From an uncultured Bacteroidota bacterium (GTDB lineage: Bacteria; Bacteroidota; Bacteroidia; Chitinophagales; Chitinophagaceae), in NCBI GenBank assembly GCA_903887415.1, contig CAISPO010000029.1:1-64000 (forward strand): DNA of 64,000 nucleotides, written 5' to 3'. The notes below the pieces were generated by a model that saw only the letters and a program-made list of their open reading frames with translations, was not told the origin of the DNA and made no database searches. This document shows positions 25,901 to 35,300 of this stretch, in pieces. The stretch's first letter is position 1. Every line of letters starts with the position of its first letter. The position numbers and the translations under genes were made by a program.

Positions 25901-28900
25901 GCCGGAACCCGAACCGATTGTAGCCACTGCCGGGTTTCCGCTGCTCCAGGCGCCGCCAGGAGCGGCATCACTCAGGCTTACAGTCAGCCCTGTGCACACA
26001 GTAGTGCTGCCGGAGATTGCGGGTGGCAACGGATTCACCGTTACTACTGCGGTTGTTGTGCAGCCGGTGGGCAGTGTATAAGTAATAGGGGCAGTGCCCG
26101 CAGCGTTGCCCGTAACGATGCCAGCGCCTGCTGCAATGGATGCGACAGTCGGTGCACCCGAGTTCCAGGTGCCGCCGCCTGCGTCCGACAGGCTGGTTGT
26201 AGAGCCTGCACAAACGCGCATGATACCAGTGATCGGTGACGGGAGCGGGTAAACAGCTACAGTAGCCGTAGCAAAGCACCCTGTAGTCAAGCCGTAAGTA
26301 ATAGTAGCGGTGCCTGTAGCGGTGCCTGTAACAATACCGGTGCTGCCAACGGTTGCTACAAATGCGAACGAGCTGGCCCAGGTCCCCCCAGCGGTAGCAT
26401 CGCTCAAAGTGCCTGTTAAACCCAGACAAATATTCGCAGTACCCGAAATGCCCGCAGGCGAAGGATTAACCGTAACGATAGCAGTGAGCGCGCAGCCGGA
26501 AGGTAATGTATAAGTGACTGCAACAGTCCCCGCTGATAAACCGCTAACAATGCCCGAGCTTGTCCCAACCGTAGCAATGGCCGCATTTCCGGATAACCAT
26601 GTGCCACCAACCGGGGTGCCGGATAACGTAATATTTGCACCGGTACAGACAGGAACATTACCCAAAATGGCTGTCGGCAGCGGGTTCACCGTTACCTGTT
26701 TTGTAATGTAACAGCCGGTTATCAATTCGTAAGTGATGATAGCAGTGCCTGTTGATATACCGGCGACCACCGCAGATGTGCTGCCAATTGATGCAATGGC
26801 TGGTGCGCTGCTGCTCCAAGAGCCGCCTTCAATAGGATCGAACAAAGAGGAGGTAAGGCCGACGCAAAATTGAGTACTGCCTATAATGGGACTTGGCAAA
26901 GGGTTGACCGTTACGCTGGCTGTTTGTATGCAGCCCGTGCCTATAGTATAAGTTACCAGCGCGACACCATCCGACACGCCGGTAACAGCGCCGGTAGCAG
27001 GGTTAATAGTAGCAATAAATGGCGTGCTGCAGGTCCAGGTGCCGCCGGGGGTGGCATCGCTTAGAGTAACCGTTGGACCCGCGCAAATAGTCATAGGCCC
27101 GGTGATGATCTGCGGCAATGGTTCCACAGTGACAACATGAGTAGCGATGCAGCCGGTAACCGGCGCGGTGTAAGTGATGGTGGAAGTTCCCAATGTCAGG
27201 CCGGAAACAACGCCCGAAGAACCTATGTTCGCAGTTGATGGCACACTGCTGCTCCATGTGCCGCCGGCAACAGCATCGCTCAATGGGGCACTATACCCTA
27301 AACACAAGCCGGAAAACTGCAGTATAGCGGGCGGCGGCGTAAAAATAGTTGCCGGGGCAGTAGTAGTACACCCAGTGGGCAAGGTGAAAGTAATAGCGGT
27401 AGTGCCCGGGCCAATACCCGTAACAATACCTGTGCCCGACCCCACAACCGCGATGGCGGTATTGCCGCTGCTCCATGTACCACTCGGTGCAGGATCGCTT
27501 AATGTAGCGGACGATGACGGGCAAATATTCACCGCTCCTGATATTGGGGAAGGCAAAGGGTTTACGGTTACTGGCAATGTGGCCATACAGCCGGTAGGCA
27601 GCAAGTAAGTAATCGTAGTATTGCCTGCCATGATCGCATTAAGAAAACCTGTGCCGGTAATACCTGCAATTCCCGCGTTGCTGCTCGACCATGTGCCGCC
27701 CGCAGCCAGGTCGCCTAAAGTTTCGGTTGAGCCTGAGCAAACACCCGCGCTGCCTGTTATGGGGGCCAGTGGATATACGGTTACTATAGTCGCGACAGTA
27801 CACCCGCTGGCTGTATAAGTAACGATCGCATTGCCTGCTGCAATTCCGGTCACTACCCCACCGGCGTCAACAGTAGCGACAGTGCTTCCTGAAATGCTCC
27901 ACGTGCCGCCTGCCGTTGCATCACTCAGCGTTGTGGTAAGGCCTGCGCAAACCGTCATAGAACCAGTAATAACAGCGGGCGGAGACACAGCGCTTATGGT
28001 AGCTGTACCCGCCATACCAACGGAACAGCCAGTAACCGAATAAACCCCGGAAACTGAGTATATTCCAGCCACCTGGTTGCCAAAGTCAAGTGACCCGCCG
28101 GTACCGGTAATGATGCCGCCTACTGCGGTGCTACCTGAATACAACTGGTAATTTGCGCCCACATCAGAGCCGGCAAGCTGCACATCAATACCGGCTGTGC
28201 CTACGCAATAAATACCATTTCCATACACAGTGTACAATGTTGGCAACGGATCTACTGTAGTGGTTGCCGTACCGGTAACAGCACAATGGTGGGCATCCGT
28301 GATAGTAACTGTATAAACAGGGGCAGCCGGGAAACCGGGAACCGATGAAACTGTTACGGCATTAGTAAGTGCAAATGTAGGCCCTGTTGTGTGGCTGTAG
28401 CCGCCTGGCCCCGTCCATATATAAGTGTATGGCGACGCAGATGCGCTGATGGCGGCATCCAGGTGCAGCGGACTGCCCTGGCAAACAGACGGCTCAACAG
28501 CGCCTGCAGAGGAGATCGTCGGCGATAGCGTATAAACAGTGATAGTGGAAGTTGCAGTATTTGAGCAGCCCAGGGCTGATGTGCCCGTGACGGTGTAAGC
28601 AGTAGTTGCAGCCGGAGATGCCGCAACAGTGGCCCCTGTAGTTGCCGACAAACCCGCAGCAGGCGACCACGTATAGATCACCGCGCCCGAGCCTGCGCCT
28701 GAAGCAGTGATAGCCGTGCCGGCCGATCCTGTGCAATAGCTGCCCGCCGATGGCGTGGCAGTAATAGCAGGAGCTGTGCAATCGACATTAAAATACAGAT
28801 CCGCGGCCTGCCCATAATTCCCATCGCAGGGTACAGTAATCAGGGATTCAGTAAGAAATACACGCATATGGAGATTCGTCCCAGTAACCGCCGATGCGGG

Positions 28901-29350
28901 AACAACAAAGCTATATATCGTGGAAGCCGCTAATGCAGCAAAAAAGTATGTTGTGCCCGCAAGTTCACCCGGTTCATAGATACCGTCATTATTCCAGTCA
29001 ACAAAAACAGAAAGATAGGCAGCGTAGCCGCTTCCATCCACCCGGGATATATTCATATTTATGGTAGCACCGGGAGGAGCAGAAATGCCCTGTGTTGCAT
29101 AATTATCATAATAGACATTAGTACCTCCGGGCGGGCAGTAAGTGCCGGTCACATTCACAGTTGATATTACATAAGACGAACCCGAAGCAGTGATCGACGT
29201 GAAGTAATCGGAAGCACAGCTTGAGGTAAATGACGGAGGCGCTGTTGCAGCGCATTGCGCCTGCAAGTTATTGGCAGTTGCCGCATTCACTAGCAGGCCA
29301 AGAAAAAGAACAAATAAAATATGATAAGTAATACTTACTGCACGCTTCAT
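22922..29350 (-). CDS. Giant T9SS adhesin-like protein with GEVED head and about 17 Ig-like repeats
   Basis: 2142 residues. Order: signal peptide (1-32, ending NNLQAQ); GEVED domain at about 40-190 with the calcium-loop-like FVDWNNDGIYEPGE; two Ig/PKD-like modules; a module with FYxxG..CVGTAGIDVQL; then about 17 tandem Ig-like repeats of about 72 residues (about 460-1694), each with an ICxG start, a GGTWSS centre and an ITYTLPTGC end joined by VTVNPLP; a second module (GGGSFCAGGTGVDIGLNG); three PKD-like modules; and a type A sorting domain (RLVPNPNNGTFTIRG). The two cysteines per repeat could form disulfides. A surface-displayed adhesin is the likely role. It lies 40 bases downstream of its paralogue and is probably in the same transcript. 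Confidence 0.9.
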   Translation of the reverse strand: MKRAVSITYHILFVLFLGLLVNAATANNLQAQCAATAPPSFTSSCASDYFTSITASGSSYVISTVNVTGTYCPPGGTNVYYDNYATQGISAPPGATINMNISRVDGSGYAAYLSVFVDWNNDGIYEPGELAGTTYFFAALAASTIYSFVVPASAVTGTNLHMRVFLTESLITVPCDGNYGQAADLYFNVDCTAPAITATPSAGSYCTGSAGTAITASGAGSGAVIYTWSPAAGLSATTGATVAASPAATTAYTVTGTSALGCSNTATSTITVYTLSPTISSAGAVEPSVCQGSPLHLDAAISASASPYTYIWTGPGGYSHTTGPTFALTNAVTVSSVPGFPAAPVYTVTITDAHHCAVTGTATTTVDPLPTLYTVYGNGIYCVGTAGIDVQLAGSDVGANYQLYSGSTAVGGIITGTGGSLDFGNQVAGIYSVSGVYSVTGCSVGMAGTATISAVSPPAVITGSMTVCAGLTTTLSDATAGGTWSISGSTVATVDAGGVVTGIAAGNAIVTYTASGCTVATIVTVYPLAPITGSAGVCSGSTETLGDLAAGGTWSSSNAGIAGITGTGFLNAIMAGNTTITYLLPTGCMATLPVTVNPLPSPISGAVNICPSSSATLSDPAPSGTWSSGNTAIAVVGSGTGIVTGIGPGTTAITFTLPTGCTTTAPATIFTPPPAILQFSGLCLGYSAPLSDAVAGGTWSSSVPSTANIGSSGVVSGLTLGTSTITYTAPVTGCIATHVVTVEPLPQIITGPMTICAGPTVTLSDATPGGTWTCSTPFIATINPATGAVTGVSDGVALVTYTIGTGCIQTASVTVNPLPSPIIGSTQFCVGLTSSLFDPIEGGSWSSSAPAIASIGSTSAVVAGISTGTAIITYELITGCYITKQVTVNPLPTAILGNVPVCTGANITLSGTPVGGTWLSGNAAIATVGTSSGIVSGLSAGTVAVTYTLPSGCALTAIVTVNPSPAGISGTANICLGLTGTLSDATAGGTWASSFAFVATVGSTGIVTGTATGTATITYGLTTGCFATATVAVYPLPSPITGIMRVCAGSTTSLSDAGGGTWNSGAPTVASIAAGAGIVTGNAAGTAPITYTLPTGCTTTAVVTVNPLPPAISGSTTVCTGLTVSLSDAAPGGAWSSGNPAVATIGSGSGLVTGVFAGSAVISYTLATGCVGTTIVTVQPLPLAITGVMHVCAGLTTALTDAIPGGTWSSGSPGIAGISITGVVTGIAAGTANITYTVASGCIVTAIVTVNPLPAAISGTAAICAGSTTTLSDASAGGTWLSSNTPVAAMGTGGLVTAVSAGTSGITYTLPTGCLATLTITVNPLPLTISGPLHLCVGADVSLTDASAGGLWSIIASASGIAAVSPFSGNVSGLGAGTATVTYTLPTGCITLSVITVNPLPLAITGAANICAGSAATLSDISTGGTWSSSNTAFATIGITTGMVTGVSNGVAVITYALPTGCISTIAFTVNPLPAAIAGSRSLCLTATSLLSDASTGGTWSLNPASRDSIGPVSGIVTADSVGIATVTYTLPTGCIATAVVTVNPVPSAILADTFPICQGFDIALSDSTYGGIWSSANPGIANVIAGTGVVAGVAAGTVNISYTLATGCGVAAVVTVNPLFPISGSRNICLGTPNDLTDLATGGTWSSGSPAVATIGSVTGVVTGIASGATNITYHLGTGCMATTSITVNPLPVSYDVTGGGSFCAGGTGVDIGLNGSENGVSYQLRYSGSAIDTLPGSGSALDFGLFTLPGAYTVLATDSITGCSVAMTASAAITVNPTVTPFVSINAISGTTICAGALADFNAAPVNGGSTPLYQWSVNGINVASGAVYGYVPLNGDVVSVELISNAACVIPDSAIASVTMTTVSGVTPSVFLSVSPGDSVCPGIPVTVIPSTTTGGVSPTFQWIKNGIEVGSGLTYTFLPTDGDNVFCRMHSDMACAMPDTVHSSNNINMHVPPIYVPDVTIAAYPGTRIEAADTVTLVAFVVFSGLSFSYQWNINNIPVAGAITDTFKSSLFNNMDVVSCEVTGTSVCGTATRSAQVMIVDTIALGVHGVQPLVSDIRLVPNPNNGTFTIRGTLPQPGDLKMVITDMLGQVVYTGTAHVYGGRINEQLQLTGTLANGMYTLELTSGTINKLLHFVVGQ
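23544..23653 (-). repeat. 110-base block identical to 30013-30122
   Basis: Every base matches between the two giant genes over this span, which encodes part of the PKD-like module with FQWIKNGIEVGSGLTYTF. Flanking sequence is visibly diverged, so the identity is local. Confidence 0.85.
24272..27990 (-). repeat. Tandem array of about 17 coding repeats (about 216 bases each)
   Basis: Internal to the 22922 gene. Each unit encodes about 72 residues and recurs with the boundary word VTVNPLP. Identity between units is moderate at DNA level, so this is an old array rather than a fresh expansion. Boundaries are approximate. Confidence 0.85.
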
Positions 29351-29390
29351 AGTACCCGGATTATCAAAATACCTATTTACAAAAAGACTG

Positions 29391-32300
29391 CTACTGCCCT
29401 ACCGCAAAATAAAGAAATTTATTAACAGTACCTGAAGTGACTTCCAATAAATACATACCATTGGCAACGGCACCGCCAATACTTATTTCCTGGTTTATTT
29501 TGCCGTTATTCACTGGCACACTATTCTTATATACAGTTTGGCCCACCATGTCTGTGATAACCACTGATACCTCATTAATCATGCCAATTGTTCCTTTAAT
29601 GGTGAACGTTCCATTATTCGGGTTTGGCATAAGCCTTAGGTCGGTGATAACAGGCTGCACTCCCTGCACGCCAAGCGCAATTGTATCAACGATCAGCACC
29701 TGAGCCGATCTTGATGCCGTGCCGCAGAGGCTGTTGCCGGTTACATCGCAGCTCACGACATCCATGTTATTAAATAAGCTGCTCTTAAACGTATCTGTGG
29801 TAGCGCCTGCTACCGGGGCATTGTTTATTTTCCACTGGTAAGAAAAGGACAGCCCGCTGAAAGTTACCGAAGCAACCAACGTTACCGTATCCCCCGATTC
29901 TATCCGGGTACCAGGATACGCACTGATCGTTACATCAGGTACATATATCGGGGGCACGTGCATATTTATATTGTTGTCACTGTGCACAGTATCCGGCACT
30001 GCGCACGCCATATCGCTGTGCATCCTGCAAAAAACGTTATCGCCATCTGTTGGCAGGAAGGTATAAGTAAGGCCCGACCCTACTTCTATACCGTTCTTTA
30101 TCCATTGGAATGTTGGCGAAACGCCGCCGGTTGTGGTAGATGGTATCACCGTAACCGGGGTGCCGGGGCAAACAGAATCACCGGGAGAGACGGCAAGGGA
30201 TACCGATGGAGCTATTTCCGATACCGTGGTCATGGTTACCGATGCGATCGCAGAATCAGAAGTAACGCAGGCAGCATTGCTGATGAGCACTATTGAGACA
30301 ACATCTCCATTTAACGGCACATAGCTATACTCCGGCCCGGAGCCAGCAATTGCACCATTCACAGACCATTGGTACAGCGGTGCGCTTCCTCCATTGACTG
30401 TCAACGCTGTAAAATCAGCGGCAGTTCCTGCACATATTGTTGTTCCACCGCTTGTGCCGATACTTACAAATGGAGTCACTGTTGGGTTTACAATAACCAT
30501 CGCGCTGCCGGTCATGGTAGCCGAGCAGCCGGTAATTGAATCTGTAGCCAGCACAGTATATGCACCGGGTAACGTGAACAAGCCGAAATCGAGCGCGGAG
30601 CCAGAGCCAGGAAGCGTGTCAATTGCCGAGCCGGAGTATCTGAGTTGATAGCTGATGCCATCATCCGAACCATTGAGACCAATATCAAGCCCTGTACCGC
30701 CTGAACAGTAACTGCCGCCGCCAGTGACAATGTACAAAGCAGGTATGCTGTTCACAGTTACCGCTATCGCAGCAATACAGCCGGTTACAAGATGATAAGT
30801 AATATCAGCGGCCCCGGAGGATGTGCCTGTCACCTCACCTGTGCTGTTCACGGTTGCTACCAATGGCGTACCACTGCTCCATGTGCCGCCTGTGGCCAGG
30901 TCGCTTAAAAAAATTGTTTCACCAAGGCAAACACTGGTATTGCCAGATATGGGGAACAACGGGTTTACCGTCACCACCGCGGCCACACCGCAGCCGGTAG
31001 GCAACGTGTAGTAAATATCTGCGGTTCCCGCAGCAAAACCCGCCACCGTACCTGCACTCGTAACCGTGGCGATAGCAGGGTTAGCTGTACTCCAGGCTCC
31101 CCCATGCGTACTATCACTCAATAAAATATTATAGCCCTGGCATATGCCCAGCGTATCGCCAAGGATAGCAGCCGGGAATGGGTTAACTGTAATGAAAGCG
31201 ACAGTAATACAGCCAGTAGGCAGTGTATAAGTAACCGTATCTGTTCCTAAAGAGTCGCCGGTAACAATACCGGACGCAACACCTATGCTATCGGGATGAG
31301 TAATGCTCCAGGTACCGCCAACGGATGCATCGCTCAATGCGGTGGCTGTGCCCTTGCAAATGCTCCTGTTGCCTGTTATTGCCACAGGCAGCGGGTTTAC
31401 AATAAATGCTATAGTGGTGATGCAGCCGGAGGGCAGCTTATAGGTGATAACAGGTGCACCCTGCGACATGCCAGACACAGTGCCGGTCGCGGCTCCGATA
31501 GTGGCAAGCGTAGTATTGCTGCTGCTCCAGGTGCCGCCGGGAGTAACATCTGTAAGTGTGGTGCTTGCGCCAACACAAATGCTTGTGGTACCTGTGATAC
31601 TAAGCGGAATGGGATTAACGGTGATGACAGCAGTTGTGGTGCAGCCGGTAGGCAGGGTGTAAGTAATTGTAGCCGTACCCGCGGAAAGCGCCAGAACATC
31701 TCCTGTAACCGCAAAAACGGAAGCCACTCCTGATGCCGAAGGATCTATGCTCCAGAGGCCGCCTGTGGCGCCATCAGTTAAAACTGCATCGGCCCCGGCG
31801 CAAAGGTAAAGACTGCCTGTAATAGCTCCGGGCAACGGGTTAATGGTAACCGTACGAACTGTAATGCAGCCGGTAGGCAATGTATAAGTGACATTGCTGG
31901 TGCCTGCCGATACACTTGTAACCAGGCCGGAAGTACCTATCGTAGAAACAGCCGTATTACTGCTGAACCATGTGCCGCCGGCAGTTGCATCACTTAGTGT
32001 GGCTGTAAGCCCGGCGCAGATCGCAGCCATGCCGCTGATAGCAGCTGGCAGCGGGTTTATAGTAACCACCGTGGTGGAAATACAGCCGCCAACCACAGTA
32101 TAGGTAATGCCTGATGTGCCTGCAGACATACCCGTAACTACACCGGTAGAACCAATGCCCGCAATAGCCGGGGCGCCAGCGCTCCAGGTGCCGCCGGATG
32201 CAGCATTGTTAAGTGTTGTTGTTACCCCCGCACAGATGGTCATTGTGCCGGTAATAGCCGGAGGCAATGCAATAACAGAAACTATTAATGTTGCTTTGCA

Positions 32301-35300
32301 CCCGGTAACGGAGGCTGTATAGGTGATCGTTGCGCTCCCCGTAGCTACCCCTGTTACAACTCCGGTACCGGAACCAACAGTGGCTATAAAAGGATCACTG
32401 CTTATCCATGAGCCGCCGGCAGTAGCATCGCTTAACGTGATCGCCTGTCCGTCGCATACATTTGGCCCTCCCGTTATCGTGGCCGGCAACGGGCTCACAG
32501 TAGTAATGGCGGTGGTGATACAGCCGGTAGGAAGTGTATAGGTGATGATACTGGTCCCGGCTGAAATGCCCGTAACCGTACCGCTGCTGAGGGAAATTGC
32601 AGCAACAGAAAGTGTGCCGCTTGCCCATGTCCCGCCGCCTGCATCGCTTAAAGTAATTGAGGAGCCGGTACATACCGGCGTATTAAACAATATGGGATGC
32701 GGCAGCGTATCTACAGTAAATATAGTCGTCCTAGTGCAGCCGGTGGGTAATGTATAAGTTATGGTCGCAGTACCTGCCGTGTTGCCGGTTACCACGCCTG
32801 CGCCATCAACAGAAGCTGTAGCGGATGAAGAGCTGCTCCATGTGCCGCCGCCATCAGTATCGCTCAACGCAGATGTATGGCCCAGGCAGGCATGCATATT
32901 ACCCGAAATAGCCGCGGGAAGCGGGTTCACCGTAATAACCGAAGTAGCGGTACAACCTCCTGCTATCGTGTAGGTAAGCGTAGCAGTGCCTGCTGCCACC
33001 CCGGAAACAACTCCGCTGCCGGCGCCTACTGTTGCGGTGCCGGGAGATGCAACGCTCCAGGTGCCGCCACTAGGCAGGTCGCTTAAAGTTGTTGTTGCAC
33101 CGGGGCATACTGTCTCCGTTCCTGTTATCGTTCCCGGAACTGCATAAACCGTAACTGTAGCCGTGATGTAACAACCAGTTGGCAAAGTGTAAGTAATACT
33201 AGCAGTGCCCGGCGTTACACCAGTCATAAGGCCGGTAGCAGCGGCTATAGAGGCGGTACCAGATGCACTGCTGCTCCATGTCCCCCCGGTGGCTGCATCA
33301 CTAAGCGCAGATGTAAACCCGGTACAAACTGCCAGGCTGCCTGCTACAGCGCCTGGCAACGGGTTCACGGTTACAATTGCAAAAGTTCCGCAGCCTGTAG
33401 CCGGCAGGTAGGAGATCACCACCGTGTTTGCAGAAACGCCGGTCACCGTGCCGCTCGCTAGCCCTACAACAGCGATCCCTATCGACAGGGAGCTCCATGT
33501 GCCGCCGGAAATCGCGTCTGTTAAAGTCGTTGTTGCGCCAGGGCAAACCTGCAGTGTTCCTGTAATTGCAGGCGGTAGTGGATTTACGGTTACTATTTGG
33601 GTATTCACGCAACCAGCCAGGCTGGTGTAGGTTATTGTTGCGTTGCCGACTGTATTTGCGGTAACAGTCCCTGTACTTAAACCGATACTGGCTGTTCCGG
33701 GCGCATTGCTCATCCATGTGCCGCCTGCCGGGTTTTCGATCAAAGTTGATGTTGCACCCATGCAAACGGCGAGAGTACCTGACGCAAGCGATGGCAGCGG
33801 GTTCACTGTTGCAATAAATGTGGTATAGCAACTGCTGGGCAAAGTATAAGTAATGACCGGGTTTCCTGCGCCTGTGCCGGTTACTATGCCCGTAGTGCTG
33901 CCAACTGTGGCGTATAAAGTATTGCTGCTGCTCCAGGTGCCACCGCCGGTAAGGTCGCTTAGTGAAACTGATGATCCTACACACACACTTCCCGTGCCGG
34001 TAATAGCCGATGGCAGCGGGTTCACCGTTATCCCCTTGGTCATAAAACAGCCGGTAGGCAGTGTATAAGTAATATCAGAAGTCCCGCCCATGATCCCGGA
34101 GGTAAAACCTGAGGAAGCATTTATGGAAACAAAACTGGCACTGCTGCTTATCCAGGTGCCGCCGCCTGCTGCGTCAGTTAATACAGTTGACGATCCGGCG
34201 CAGATATTGGTTGGGCCGTTTATTGGGCCTGGCAATGGATTGACAGTGAAGGTAGTTGTGGTGAAACAACTAGTAGGCAAAGTGTAAGAAACATAAAATG
34301 CTCCTGCTGAGATACCCATAACGTTTCCTGATGCATCTACCGTGCCAAAACCAGGGACGCTGCTGCTCCATGTACCGCCGCCGGTACCATCGGTAAGGCC
34401 TGTTGTTAAACCCTGACACACGCTTGCCGTTCCGAAAATGGCAGCCAGCAATGGGTTAACCGTAATAATGGAGGACGTAGTGCAGCCGCTGCCAATTGTA
34501 TAAGTAATGCTCGTTGTCCCGGCCATGATCGCGCTCAATGAGCCCGTGCCCGCACCTATAGTTGCAATGCCTGTGTTACTGCTGCTCCAGGTGCCGCCTG
34601 TGGATGCATCCGTATAAGTGGCTACCGATCCTGCACAAACAGCAGACGGGCCGCTGATGGCCAATGGCAGCGGATTGACAGTGACGGCCGTAAACAAGAA
34701 GCAGCCCGTAGATGAGATCGTATAAAAAATGTTTGATGTTCCCGTAAAAACGCCGGTAACAATACCGGTGGATCCTACACTGGCTATACCTGGCGCTCCG
34801 GATGTCCACGCGCCACCAGGTGTAAGGTCGCTTAAAGACGTTGTATAACCGATACAAACGGAAGGGTTCCCGAGTATATTTGTTGGCAACGGGTTCACAG
34901 TTATCGGTGTGGAAACCATACAGGTTGTAGGCAAGGTGTAGGTAATATTTGTTGTGCCTGAAGCAATTCCCGTTACACTACCCAACGCGCTTACCGTGCC
35001 GGCAGTTGTATTGCTGCTGCTCCATGTGCCGCCGCCGGCATCAGTCAGCGTTATCGTTGCCCCTACACATACATTCGTAGTGCCTGTGATCCCTGCCGGC
35101 AATGGATTTACAGTGATCACTTCATTGGCCATACACCCCGTAGGGAGTACATAGCTAATCGTGCTGGTGCCGGCAAAAACCGGTGTCACCGCACCGCTTC
35201 CCGACCCTATAGTGGCAACTCCGGTATTGCTGCTGATCCAGGTACCACCGCCGGTAGCATCAGAAAGACTAATGGATGAGCCCATACACACTGCATTTCC

